From positions 65,764,707 through 65,828,706 of the forward strand of contig NC_059473.1 in assembly GCF_018139145.2 (NCBI RefSeq): a stretch of 64,000 bases of DNA, in the 5' to 3' direction. Both the position numbers and the translations under genes were made by a program. This stretch comes from Gymnogyps californianus. Its lineage: Eukaryota; Chordata; Aves; Accipitriformes; Cathartidae. A model generated the notes under the pieces. That model was not told the DNA's origin and ran no database searches. It saw only the letters and a program-made list of their open reading frames with translations. This document shows positions 35,453 to 48,400 of the stretch, in pieces (positions within the stretch are counted from its first letter, which is position 1; each line of letters opens with the position of its first letter).

Positions 35453-38400
35453 AAAACCTTGCATAGGGACTTAGTTTAGTAATCTTGATGGTAGAGAGGC
35501 TCTAAAATAATCACCATCTCCATAAACTAAATGCATATTTAAAATACAGGTTCTACAAATATCAGTAAGTAATCATGTTCAAATAAAGGGAACAAAATAC
35601 TAGCACTAGATTTATCAGGATTTAATAAAGAATTTGTAGTGTAGAAAGCCGATGCTTTTCCAGAGCCAGCCAGCTACCATGTGTCCTTGATGTCTGTCTA
35701 ACCAGCATCATTTATAAGAAAAGCTACAGTCTCATCTTAAAGTCTTTTAGTGGGAATGTGTCAAGAAAATTTCTCAGGTATTCCAGCCACGCAATGCTCT
35801 GAAAAGATCTTTCCTGACAGTCTGGAAACACAAACAGGAAGGTATTTATGAGAGAATGGGATAGCTGCTGGTTTGGGTTTTTTTAAATTCTCTTTACTGC
35901 ACATGTCCAGTTTCCAATGTGTGAAGCTGGCAGCAGACAATAGAGGAGCTACTGTACTCTACAGAAACACAAAGGAAAGATCCCAGGTGCTAAAATGGGC
36001 ATAATGGAAACCAGAAACATTCATGTTCCCAGATGTGGTACTTTCTCTAGCAGAGATGGCAGCTCCACCAGAGCAAACAGATCAGTTGTAAAAACAAGGC
36101 CTCTCTTCAGGTTGCTGCACCTGGTGGTCATATATTTTCTTCCACACATTATGCTGGTCATCACTTTCATTCTACACAGTAATTGTTTTGATTACACACT
36201 GCAGTTTTTTTCCAGAGTGGCTAGGCAAGGTGTTATTTGGGGCACATTATCATAGATTTTAGACTAATACATCTTTGACATATTTTTCGTTAGTCATTGG
36301 AAGATATCAGTAAAGATCAGTAATTTGGAAGGCATGTTTTTGCTGTCAAAATAAAAGAAGATACGCCATGCATGGGAAAAGCATGTTCAAAACTTTGCCT
36401 TGGGCTTCTCCACACTACCTTGAAGCCCCCTCTCAGATGCTTTTACCCCTCCTTGAGCCTCCTTAGAGGCCCCTCTTGTCCCTTTGTCCTTCCTGTAAGC
36501 AAGGTAGCTTTTCTCCGCAAGTTCCCAGCAGCTGACTTGTTTTTTGGCACAATTGCTGCCACTGATTTCACTCGACAGCTATTCTGCGTTCTGGTTGCAG
36601 ACATAATGGACATGCCTCAAGTGAATTTAAACTTGTAATGGTTCCTGAAGCACCTGGGGCTTAATCAGTTCCCTATTATTTGAAGCCCTCAAGAGGACAG
36701 AGCACATTAATGAATCACCTCAAGATGTCCATCGCTCTGATCCTCAGCCTAGGGCTGGACAAATCCTGTGTCTGAAGTTCTCCTGAAATAGTTTTCTGTG
36801 CAAGGCAAGCCCACACAACACCCTAGGAACATATCACCACAGTCATTGATTTCTTCGGGATACAAGAAAAACTTTTCTCCTCCTTCTCTACAGTTCTCAA
36901 AATCTAGGTATCTTTATGAGATTTCTTCCTTTTTGTGGGATACTGTAGTCTACAGAGAGAATTTAATATAATGCTTTCTGGTTTTTACTAATTAAAACAA
37001 AATACTGAAGCAGCCCTTCCTCCATTCTTCCTCACTCAAAGTTTTTTTTGATACTTAAATGCCAAGGTGAACCTCTCTGAGATCAGGTTATTTTGTTGTT
37101 GTCATTAGTTGACTAACACTTCTTTGGCCGATAACCCCTATGCAATTTGCTTCTGTCCCAACTGTGCTCACCAGTCAGACGCTCACTGTTAGGGGAGTCT
37201 TCTCAGCCAGCACAAGCAGAGGTGTGCAGGGTCATGTTTAATATGCTTGCCCTGGTCTGCTTCTCATTACCCAGGAAAAGGGGTTCAGGCTAACTGTTCT
37301 GTGATGCATCCCAACGGGAACTGGCTACGTATTTCTGCTTCAGCTCATGATCTTAATTTCACTATGTTAAATATATTGTGCTAATATTCATTCACTGAGG
37401 ACATGTTAAGTTGCCCTCCAAAGTTTCAAACTACTGTTGTATTGGATTGTTCAAAATAATATAAAGTTCATATTTCCAGATCCTTCTGGTTTTTTAATAT
37501 ATTTAATGCAATTAGCACAAAGAAAAAGAGTGAAAATACACCTCTGGAGAGCTCAGAGCAGTTATACCAGAGATGAATTTGGGCCCAATTTCTCCAGGGA
37601 AAACTGGTGATCAGCAAAGAGTGTGCTATATGTATGAATTCTTTGATGTTTCACTGCACAGTCTGGCTATATGGTCCAGAATGCAATTCCTATTTAAAGA
37701 TTAACACCAAATCCTATTCTGTTCTATGAAAAAGGTGAGGGTTTTTGCAAAACATTCCTGAAATCTGGAGACGTTAGTGGAAAACATGAGCAATTTAAGC
37801 ATTTGTGTAGCCGTCATGCATATGCAATATGTATACACAAAATACCATGCATATATTCTGAGAGACAGATTGTGCTTTCTGCTTTAAAATAATCTCTCTG
37901 ACACTTTTGACATGCCAGAACGTTAAAAAGTTTTGCTATTTCCTGACGAGCAAGGGAAAGTAGTAAATGGATGCAATGCTCTCCTCCTAACTGTTGATCC
38001 CATTTATTTTGTGCACAAGGTAGAAATAAACCTGTTTTCAGAAAATGATAACAGCTTTGGAATAGAGTTCAGCTGCAAGTCATGCTTACCAGCTGAAAAG
38101 AGTTTTCAGTCCATTTGGTACAACAATAATAGTCAAAGTTAGGGAACCATTTTTCTCCCTCCTAAATATGTCGTAGCACCAGCATGATTTTAACAAGACA
38201 GCTCTTCGTTTTTATTTCTTTCACTCATTCCTTGGGTTTGTTGCCAAGAGCAACACAAAGAATGCACCAGAGTGTCATAATAATCCTCCATTAAATCCCT
38301 AGTATTTGAATTTTAATGCTATAATTCAACAGCTGACAAAAGCCCATTGAGCAGGTCTAAGGAGAGGAAAAGAGCTGGTCCCATTTTCTCAGGGGGTGAT

Positions 38401-38934
38401 GCTATAGCAACATGGAATGAATTTGGGGTCAGGGAACAAGCTGTCTCCAAGCTTTGTTTGCATTTCCTGGCTAAAAGTAGAATCTGGTGTTATAAATTTT
38501 ACCAAAATAAGTGGTTATTTGGAGCTGCATGAACATCGTTCACTCTGTAAAAACCTTTGCCTTGTAAAAAAAGAGTGGAGACAACAACACCAGCAGCCAG
38601 AAAGACAACAAACTAACAGACTATTTTAGAAAGTGCCAGCCTAAGAATTATTTCACAGTCCCTCTTCCTTCTCCGGTTTCCCTACCTTCCAGCGCAAACC
38701 CTGCACCAGAACTTGAAATGATGCAACACACTAAGTCCATTTTAAAGGAATAACACAAAGACAGCAAAGTCAATAACGGTGGAACAGAGACCTCTTATAA
38801 TCATCAAAGACCTCGGGAAAGTCTGGTATGTCATTTGTTATGCTTAGCTGTCCCCACACTGAAGGCTTTTGTGCTCTGGGGAATGTTGTTCGGTGGAGAC
38901 AAATGAATACACCTGGAAGACAATTGTCCATTGT
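35453..38934. other. Unique non-coding DNA
   Basis: No supported genes, RNAs or repeat families. Several short frames overlap on both strands. Confidence 0.5.
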
Positions 38935-39085
38935 GCGAAACGCTGCTCATCGGGCGCAGCGCAGCCCCCCACCCCGCCGCTCTCCCCTCCCAAAGCCCTC
39001 CTCTTTGCTCAGGGCCGAAGTCGCGGTGCGGCTGTTTTCCAAGTTGGTTTTAGTGCGGATTAGAGCTCAGGGTGTCCGTAGGTAA
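38935..39085 (+). promoter_or_regulatory. C-rich CpG patch, possible promoter or first exon
   Basis: About 150 bp is strongly GC-rich and holds many CpGs (CATCGGGCGCAGCGCAG, CCCCGCCGC, GAAGTCGCGGTGCGG). It is preceded by GACAATTGTC (38919-38928) overlapping the SOX-type core CCATTGT (38928-38934), and it ends at a donor-like TAG|GTAATA (39081/39082). This arrangement could be a small CpG-island promoter with a non-coding or short first exon. There is no TATA box or recognised protein, so the call is tentative. Confidence 0.35.
38965..38991 (-). other. Putative G-quadruplex on the minus strand
   Basis: Plus-strand C runs of 6, 4, 4 and 3 (38965-38970, 38972-38975, 38984-38987, 38989-38991) give four minus-strand G runs with loops of 1, 8 and 1. 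One loop slightly exceeds the strict 7-base rule, so it is a relaxed G4 motif. It lies inside the CpG patch. Confidence 0.55.
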
Positions 39086-41413
39086 TACAGTATATTGGCA
39101 ATTTCTGTGTTTTTCACTGTACAGAGAGCTACATTTTAAAGAAAAGGGCTGATGCATTCTTCTTCTCATTTAAACTAATCGGAGATTCATTAGAAAATAG
39201 TGATATAATGAGATATAAAAGATCAGAAATAACAAGATATGCAATTCTCTGTGTGGAGATACAGAGTTTGTCACTGAAGAAAACTATCAATGTTTCATTG
39301 TATTTGAGATCATTGAGCTTCTTTCTCTGTTTTTCCACTTTGAAATCCATTGCTGATCACCTATAGCCAGTCAGCTCCCCGGCTGCTCCACTGCCGGAGC
39401 CTGCTGCGAGGACCTCTCAGCTCTGGCACTTCTTGTTCAGGCTGTGAGATCAGGGACACGTCAGCACAGGGAGTACGGGTATTAACAGCCTGATGTAAGG
39501 TGGGTGGAGTGTGTTTGGTAGGTGAAGTAATACAGCCAGGATGGATGAAGGAGGAACTGCTGTGACAGTAGGGTGCAGAAGTGAGATAGATGGATTTGAG
39601 GCCTTTGAGAGGTACGTGTATAGGAAAGAGCAGGATGAGTAGGAACTGGCACAGCAGCAGCCCCTCTTGCAGCTGATATGTCTAATAGCTGCTTGGTCCC
39701 GCGGGTGTTGGTGGTGCAGTACAAGACACCTGGAGTAGGGGGGAGGCTGCCTTGAACCACAGTGCCTACACATCTTAGTGATGGGGTGGCATTTTCTGTC
39801 TTTCATGCAGATTCCTCTGACAAGGATTTGGTGCACAGCGAGAGGGTTAGGAAGCCTTCCTCCTTCCACCCTCACCCTCCAGAGCTCAGTAGCAAAGGCT
39901 TTCTACAAGGAAAACAGGGCAACGTAATGTCTTCCTCTGCGATTCCCAACCTTTCCTCCTGCATGCTTCCAGATGGGGGAAGCCACTGAGGAGTCAGTGA
40001 ACCACTCCTCTCTTCAGCGTAACTCTGTGACAAAACAGTATCTCCCTTATTTTGTTTGTCAACAGATTAATTACAACAAATGATTGTTTTTCCAAGCCTG
40101 CATTTCAAACTTACGTAGGCCAAACTTGCATTACAGGTGCTACGTGTAACGCATGTGACTGTTGCTAGGCTGTCCACATACTGCTTTTTGAAAGTGGTAC
40201 ATCCATTTCTGAGCTGCATCCATTTTCTGTCCACTATTATACCAATAATATTAAGCTGCTCATTCACAGTCCTTTTTAAAAACAGAGCACCTTGTGCCTG
40301 CATTTTCTTTCCCATGTCTGTGAATCGCTTTCTAGTTCAGTTTTGCTGTATCTAAGGTGAACAGATTTTATGAAAATTCCATTCTTTCACCCTATAAAGA
40401 ACTGTTTTTCAATAGAAAAGCTGTGAGCACTGGAGCCCCACTCCAAAAGAGTTCAGCTCACTTGACTTCGGGGTCTTTAGAGCAGGAATGATTCCTGTCA
40501 GCCTGCTAGATCTAAAAGGGAAGCAGTTCATGTGCAAACAGCTTTCCATCATTATCCTGGGAAAAATCCCACTGGGAGAATAAAGAGTAGCCATAGGAGA
40601 AAATTTTTGCAGTAATGGCATGTCATTCCCTTGACCCTCTGCTGAAGTGTTCATTTCTGTTATAGCTCAGGCAACAAATATGACATTTTATTGTCTGAGA
40701 TTTCCAGGCAAGCATTCCTGAATGGGGTGCAGTTCTTATTGGGTAATAATCTACAGGATCATCCAAAAGAAAACAAAAAACTTCACTGTCATAACTTTAA
40801 GGCCTGGCAAGTTATAAACTGTGAAGATCCTTTGTTCGATATTTTTTATTTAATGTCCTTTGTGTGACTGAACAGATTTACATACAGAGCTTATTGGATT
40901 TATATATTAGCTGCACCGATTCTGATTATTCCAAGCAATGAAGAACAGAGGCAGAGTTTTGGAAGGTTTGCCAAGGCTTTGGAGGACCTTTTCTGTTCTG
41001 GAATTGTGGATTCTGTGGATAAAATGAAAGTCTCACAGCTTGAATTAGGGAGCTCCTGATCTTTTGCAGCAATCACCTGTTGCTCTGAAATTGCCCTGTC
41101 GCGGTATAAAAGCTGCCACAATGCGACTGAACTGATGGCCTCCTCTGGCAGCACAGTTTATAGGTATGCACGAATGGCACTACCTGGGATTCGCTCCGGG
41201 GCAATGCTTCACTGAACAGCATTTCACTATTTAAGTGCAGATGCTGGTCTGCTAGTCTTGGTGCACATTGAGGTGCTTGGAGGAGCGTCGTACTCAGGCC
41301 TCCAGCATGCCAAACACACACGTGCAAACACGTACTGAAAATGCCAGCAATCAACCCTTAGAAAAATGCTGCTTGAAGACTTCCTTATTTTACAGCACTG
41401 CTGTTGGCAATAG
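39086..41413. other. Unique non-coding DNA
   Basis: A GC-raised stretch at about 39365-39480 and frames of up to 141 codons on the minus strand (39450-39875) show no domain or splice evidence. Nothing is supported. Confidence 0.45.
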
Positions 41414-41418
41414 GTCTT
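41414..41418. repeat. 5-bp target-site duplication GTCTT (left)
   Basis: GTCTT precedes the LTR and recurs exactly at 42023-42027. Confidence 0.9.
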
Positions 41419-41682
41419 TGTCCTGGTTTCGGCTGAGATAGAGTTAATTTTCTTCTCAGTAGCTGGTACAGTGCTGTGTTTTGGATTTAGTGTGAGAATG
41501 ATGTTGATAACACTCTGAGGTTTTAGTTGTTGCTAAGTAGCGCTTATCTTAAGCCAAGGACTTTTCAGTCTCCCGTGCTCTGCCAGCAAGCAGGTGTGCA
41601 AGAAGCTGGGAGGGAGCATAGCTGGGGCAGCTGACCCGAACTACCCAAAGGGATATTCCATATCATAGGATGTCATGCTCAG

Positions 41683-41690
41683 TATATAAA
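41683..41690 (+). promoter_or_regulatory. LTR TATA box
   Basis: TATATAAA lies in the same LTR position as in the first copy. Conservation between copies supports it as the U3 core promoter of the family. Confidence 0.7.
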
Positions 41691-41893
41691 CTGGGGGTAG
41701 TTGGCCAGGAGGGGCGGATCGCTGCTCGGGCATCAGTCAGCGGGTGGTGAGCAATTGCATTGTGCATCACTTGTCTTTTCTTGGATTTTTTTTCTCTCTT
41801 TTTTTTTTTAATATTCCTTTTCATTACAATTATTGTTATTATTATATTTTTATTACTATTATTGTTAATATTGTATTTTATTTTACTTTAGTT

Positions 41894-41899
41894 ATTAAA
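41894..41899 (+). terminator. LTR polyadenylation signal ATTAAA
   Basis: Same position and context as in the other LTR (GTTATTAAACTGTTC), followed by T-rich sequence. Confidence 0.6.
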
Positions 41900-42022
41900 C
41901 TGTTCTTATCTCAACCCACGAGTTCTACTTTTTTTCCCAATTCTCTTCTCCATCCCACTGGGAGGGGGGAGGGGTGAGTGGCTCTGTGGTGCTTAGTTGC
42001 TGGCTGGGGTTAAACCACGACA

Positions 42023-42027
42023 GTCTT
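42023..42027. repeat. 5-bp target-site duplication GTCTT (right)
   Basis: An exact repeat of 41414-41418, immediately after the LTR. Confidence 0.9.
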
Positions 42028-45000
42028 AGAATCAGCACAATAAATGGCTTCAGTATATACCAGATATGCATGTGTTGGAGAAGGAGAGTTGAAACTGAAA
42101 CAGAATGGACCAAGATGAATCAACACTGAAAACAGGGCTCTCTGCATTTATAACACTGGGTATGTCTATGCTGGTTTTGCACACTCTGCTGAGGATTTCT
42201 TATGGCCATACATGCATCAGCCTCAGTCTAAAGGCACCTAATTTCAGCAGTACAATACTAGATTGGTGCTGAGCCTTAGCTGCAGAGCTGAGCTCCGAAA
42301 CTGCAGTGGCTGTATTTCAAGTACTTCCACTTCCAGTGTGTATAGGGTACAAATATCCTTTCACGCTAAAGGTAAGTCTGCTCCTCACTGTCTGTGGAAG
42401 TCCCTTTCCCATCCCCTGTTAGTTTGGTGTAAATCCTGTGTATTGATTTTAGTTCTCTTTAAGATCTGCTTCATTGTGTTTGACTGTCTATCAGACTCCT
42501 TTATACTTTTTGAAAGGCATCAAGTGATACTCGAGGCAGATTTGGCTAAGGAAATGAAGTGGCCACACTTGTAAAATTTTTCTGTGGCTTTGCCCAGGAA
42601 ATTTTATCAAGTAAGTCACAGTGAGGATTTAAAGGAGAAATAAAAAGACCTGTTAGAACTGATCAAAAGTATGTTGGAGCACCTCTTCCTCAACAGTATT
42701 AATTCCAGTGTAACAGAACAGTGAGCTCAGTCTCACAGATCAGTATCTCTTGTGCAGGTAGATAAGTATTAATAAGAACATACTAAAAATGGAGAAGTAG
42801 AAGACATAAGGCAGTTCCTGGCCTAATGCTCTGTCATATAGAAGGCAGGCATTAGGACTCAGGGCTACTCTGACTGCCAACCCTGCTGATTTCTGCAAAT
42901 GACAATGTCCAAGTGCTAAAAAGTCTGGAACTGTTGTACTAGAACCCAAATGAAAAATTTTGTATTATTCTTTGAACATTTTCTTCAGCACTTGCATACA
43001 GCTTCAAAAGAAAATGATGTATTTCTGAAGCATTTCCAAAACTCCTGTCATGGATCCATGATAGTGACCGGGTCTTTGGCTGCCCCTATGATGTCTTAGC
43101 TCTGGGTCTAGCTCTTCCCAAAGATGTTCCCATCAAAATAACTGATTTCCCTTTCTGAAAGACCCAATCTCTTTATGATTAAACAAGTCTTAGGGAAGAC
43201 AATGGACGATATATATATAAAGAACCTGATGCCCAGAATGAGGTCAGCACTGGAGTTCACAGTCAAGGGCTCTCAGAATCTACCTAAGGGCCTTCCTTCA
43301 AGTTTTCCATGGTCTGCTACATACAGTTATCAGAGAAAGGAATCCTCTTGCTAACAAATGCCAACCAGAAGCAAATCTGTGATCACAAATACATTCTTGT
43401 GCTTTCTCCTCTTTATTTCCTATTTCCATGACAAGCTGACTTACTTCTTTGGGCAGAGAACTGTGAAAATCTAGCTGGGAAGCGGAAAGGGACCTCCTTC
43501 ACACCGAAGGTGCTGCTGATGCATGTGGATGTTCCTAAAGAAAGACTATTCTCCTTGTAAATTCCTGTGAGAGAGGCTCTATGCCCTGACACTCCCCAGA
43601 TTCCCATGAAGAAACCTGACCTAGTCTAACCAATGGAGATCAGAAGGTATCAATAATACTTTTCTGAATTAGTGAAAGCAAGGAGGCTGGTGAGATTAGA
43701 GGCAGGACATTTAGCTGGTGGCATATAATCAATAAACCTGTAGTGCTACCTTGTTCAGGAAGTCTGACCTACTCTTTAACATGTGGACCAGCTGAGGAAA
43801 GTCCATAGAGAGAGTGATTCAGGGTCTTTTAAAAATGCCAAAGGTGAAAAGGATGTAAATCCATAGTCATTTATCTTGTAGAACAGAAGGTTGAGCAGAG
43901 ATATGATAAAATCTTCAAAGAAATCGGAAGTTACTGCAAAGAGGAAGGGGATATTCAGTTCTCCATGCCATTGCTAGGCTGAAAAAAAATCTGTGACTTT
44001 AAATGGAACAAGGGAGTCCATATTGGAGATACACTGAATATTCTTATAGTAAGGGTAATGAGGGACTGAGACAGATTATCCGGAAAGTTTTAGAATCTTC
44101 TTTAGTGGAGGTCTTAGAGAACTTAACACTCAAACATTTGCCAGGTGGGACCTAGGCATACCTGATCCTTCCTTGAGGCATGGGCCGGACCAGCTGATTT
44201 CTCTTCCTATGCTTCTGTGGTGTTGTGGGGTTTTTTAACCTCAGCACTGAATGGGTGTTTATATGGTCTGCATTGTTTAATGGCAGGCGTATAGCTTAGA
44301 ATACTTCATGCCTTTATTCAAACAGCAGAGCCTTTCTCTAATCATTTTCTCACCAGAACTACTCTTCTGTCTTAACTCAGTTCCTTCTGATTAAGGCTGG
44401 AAACATTACTGGACTTTCAGCATCTTGGTGGTTACATAAATTTTTGCATTTCAGGAATGAATTTGGGTCCTCCCCGTAGTTTGTGGATGTGAAACACACA
44501 ATCCTGATCCACTTCCTAAGCCATCAGAGACCATTTTTCAGGGGAAATATGTACACATTTTTCCCACCTAGAGATGAATGATGGCAAAGGAATAGGGTAT
44601 AAGATATCCCAAAGAGAACAAGAAACGTATTACCTCCTTCTTTTTCAGTTTGTTTCGAATTTGTTGGTGGCAACTGTGGCCAGTGAAACAGCAATCTCCT
44701 CATGTTACTTACCTGTCAAAGGAAAGGAAAGTTATTTCCCATGATGAAATCAACAGATGTGAGTTGCACCCTGGAAACTGAACCTCAGGTGAAACAAGTA
44801 CTTCTTGAGAGTGAACAGTACAAAAATTAAATCAAGAACAACTTAAATTACATTTCTGGTTTAGCAAAGCTGGGATTTTTTTACCCTTTTCTCAGAGCCA
44901 ATGCATTTGTTAGCTGACAGTGCTTCTGTGAGGAAGATATGAAGTTTTTGCAGTATTGAAGTTATGCAATGTTTTGCTATATGTTTGGATAAGCACATGC

Positions 45001-45483
45001 AGCAACGTTAATGAAAGCTGGTTCCCTGTCTGTGTACTGAGAAGGGAAAACATGGACTCAAGTCACTCCTAACAATGGCTACTTCAGTGTGGGTACAGAA
45101 AATGCTCCCATGTTTCCATCTGGGAAATCCTGGACTGGAATATATGTATGCATGCACTGCACAGATGGCTAACACATGCAATCAGAAACGTTTTTGGGTG
45201 CATCAGACTAGATGCAAAGATCGACTCCTGCGAGTATGTGCAGTGAGCCCAGGGTGTCTGTAGAGTCAGCTCACACCAGTGCTCTGGCCACTGGTCCAAG
45301 ACCTCTGGACACACAGCAACCCAACGAGAGCTACTGCCATTGTCTGGTCTGGCAGCAGGACATCCCCTAGACCCTCTGGACAAATGACCACATCCCTTTT
45401 TCCCAACTGAATTACATTTTGGGCTGGGTTAAAAGAGGGGACGTGTCAGAGAAAGCAGGATAAGTAGTTGCCCTAAACAAAGG
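42028..45483. other. Unique non-coding DNA
   Basis: Short overlapping frames only. No gene, RNA or repeat family recognised. Confidence 0.5.
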
Positions 45484-45498
45484 AAAAAAAAAAAAAAA
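45484..45498 (+). repeat. Poly(A) run of 15
   Basis: Fifteen uninterrupted A residues. No polyadenylation signal or retroposed body is evident just upstream, so I do not call a processed pseudogene. Confidence 0.9.
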
Positions 45499-48400
45499 GG
45501 TCTGAATTCCTGCTTAGCTGTACGTGTTTCAGCCTACACAATAATTAGCTGTCACATGATTCAGGGCAAAAAAAAGTCCCTATGTTCACATCATTGCACA
45601 AATGTCCAGATAAATCTTGTATTCCTTGGTTTTCTTTGGAGTATCATTTTAGAGATCAATTAACTGTTTTTAAAAAGAACTGGTCAGAACAAACGTTCCC
45701 ACCTTAAATCGTGAGCGTGTCTTCATAACTATAGACCTTAAACTGGTAAGGAATAATATAGCATTGTCAGCTGAAAACGACAGTCTTTAACTTCTTAATA
45801 TGTAACAGTAGTTCCCATTCTTCCCATCTTGTCTAGAGGCAGAAGAAGAACTGGGGTCTTGCCCTCCATGTAACTCATCTCCATTTGCAGAAGTACTGCA
45901 GGAGCATAATAAACATCCTACTTAAGTTCAGTAGTAAAAGTAGGTTTTTTTGCTTTATATTGAGAAAGTCATTGTGACAGTATGAACGAGCAAGTGAACC
46001 TGCCAGAAATCTAGGAGAGTCTGTTGCTGTGATGTTGCAATCTTTAAAGCCAAGTGATATATTTTCCTTCAGCTTGCTTAGTCCAAATATCAGATTTTAG
46101 GAAGTCTTCAGATTTTAGTTTTTCAGCTGCTGTCCAAGCTTTGCATGTTTATCCTTATATAGAGACAGTTGGACCAATCATCTTCTGAAATGAAATTATG
46201 AAAGGAATAGTCATGCCAAGTCAGATTCCAAGGTTTAAGGTTTCTGGTTTGTTGTTTTGGGTTTTTTTTATAAATTATTTTCACACACAAGAAAAGATGA
46301 GCCGCACACAAGAGCTGTACTCTGCAACTGGATCCGCTTCCAAGTCTGAATCTGAAGGTGGGATATGGACTCTGGATATTTTTAGCCACAAAATATGTGA
46401 ACCACAAAAGTATGTAAACTACACACATATATTTGCCTGTTCTTTTCAAAGGAATTCTCTTCATTGCAGTAAAAAAAATATTGCCCACAGAAAGTTGGCA
46501 GAGCAGTAGCCCATGTCCCAGCAGATGCCTATGGAATGCTCCTGACTGCTTTGCATGCTAAAATGTGCGACTTTATAAATAGTGTTAAAATATTCAACTC
46601 CAGTTAAAAAAACACGAATATATTCCCCCAAAAGCACATGTAGTATGGACAATAAACAATGTGCTAATAAACCAGCCATTGCCTAGACGCTTTTCTCATC
46701 TGCTGCTTTAAAAATGCAACCAGAGTGGGCCCAGTTAGGTCAAACAGGACTATTTGCTAATTAAAGTAATACTTGGGGAGAGTGTGGTTGATGCAATATG
46801 ATGCTTATTCATCATCAATTTCATATCTAATTATGAGCATAGGTCTAGATTCAGGAAAGCGCTTAGATGAACACATAAGCCAGTTTCTCTTCAAGACAGC
46901 GTATAAATATATGCTGTATTTTAGCTAAGTATCTGTGCCTGTTTTTTCCTAATAACTAATTCTAATTACTACTTTGTTTAACATGTAGTTTAAGCTCTTT
47001 GAATGAGTCTTTAAAGCATGCTTATTTCTCCTAGACATGGAGACTTAAGGAGAATTCAGGATGAGTAGGGTCCAGAATGATCAACTTTTTAAGCACGTAC
47101 TTCAATCAAATGAAATTTTAAGGTATGCTTAATCATGTTCTTATTTATCTTTCTGAAGAGACAATTATTGTTTTATTAAAATAATTACACATACAACTAA
47201 TAGAGTTTTTAATTACTTTAGTATCTTTCATCTGATAATCTAAAAATATGTTTTAAAGGTAAGCTACTAAATATTCCTCTGAAATGAATAACTATTAACC
47301 CTGAATTCTTAATGTTCTTAACAAGGAGTACATTAAATTCCCCTTCTCTTTGAGGAATAGTAGTGATTGAATCTGCATTTTCTCAAATTGGTTATTTGAA
47401 AGTATTCTACATTTGCTCTGAACTAGCTTAATCTTCATCACACCGCTTAATAGTCTAGGTCCTAAATTCAACTACTTCCTAAATTAAATGGTTTGCTGCA
47501 GTCATATGGTATTTCTGTACCTCAGTGGAATGCCTACCCGTCATATGCACTCGTCAGCTGTGAATGCTCATCCTCTTTCCAAGGCTTTTGTTACTCACCT
47601 CTTCTTCTCCCCTGTTTGCCATTTGTATGTCACCATTTGTACAGATTTACCTATTAACCCTGAGCCGACAAGTCTGCTTCAGAAAATGTCTCCCTTTTTC
47701 CTTCTCCAGCTTCTTTCAGTTTGGCATTTCTTTTTTTTTTTTTTCCAGACTTTGCATCCTGAATAGCTCAGGGTCAACTCAGGCGTAGTCTAACTAAAAC
47801 CAATCCTTTTTATCTTACCTCCAAAACCCTTTCCACTCCCATTTTTTATGGTTGCCAAGAACACCATTCTTCTTGTCATCCAAACATACAATCTTTGATC
47901 CTTCTTTTGACTTCTCTCCTCTGACTCGAAGTAAACAGTCAGCCACACATAAATTATTTTGTCCATCTTTGCACAGGGTGCAAATATAATTTCTTGAAAT
48001 TCAAAATTTTACATAGCTCTGTCTTGCTTGTTTTGAAAGCATCTCCTTTACTCTTGTGTTTAATTTAATAGCTCACTTTTAAGTAAAATTCCTCATAAAA
48101 TTATCTTTTTGTGTAACCTTTAAGAAGAGTTTACTGCAACAGCAATTGTAATAATGATACCAATAAAAATGGAACCAATATATAGCAATTCCAAACCCAT
48201 CTTCATAATTCCTTTTCTTCCTCCTACATTTCCCTTTATTATCATTATCTTTCACATAACAAGTATTTGTAAATGAAGATTGTTGAACGTTCAGGTCAGG
48301 TACATTGTCTTTCTTTTCCTTCAGCAAAGTTCTGGCAATATGTGCGCATGTGAAAATACAAACAATATATGAAACTTTTTGGCAGCTAGGTTTCAGTGGT

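Larger units (their letters stand above)
41419..42022 (+). mobile_element. Second solo LTR, same ERVL-type avian family
   Basis: The 604-bp TG...CA element starts TGTCCTGGTT and ends ACCACGACA, collinear with 5151-5752 at about 90 percent identity by eye and in the same orientation. The flanks carry their own GTCTT duplication. The 36 kb between the two LTRs therefore is not proviral interior, and these are separate insertions. The ATT-rich stretch in the 3' half differs in length from the first copy. No internal retroviral genes are visible nearby. Confidence 0.93.

Noticed and set aside
36249..36285. TCATAGATTTTAGA resembling a reversed old CR1 tail
   Set aside because: The match ends after about 14 bases, within chance expectation in AT-rich DNA.
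5151..42022. A single 37-kb provirus bounded by the two LTRs
   Set aside because: Each LTR has its own distinct target duplication (GAGCC and GTCTT), and no retroviral internal genes lie between them.
45484..45498. Poly(A) run as the end of a processed pseudogene
   Set aside because: No polyadenylation signal just upstream, no coding remnant and no flanking duplication visible.
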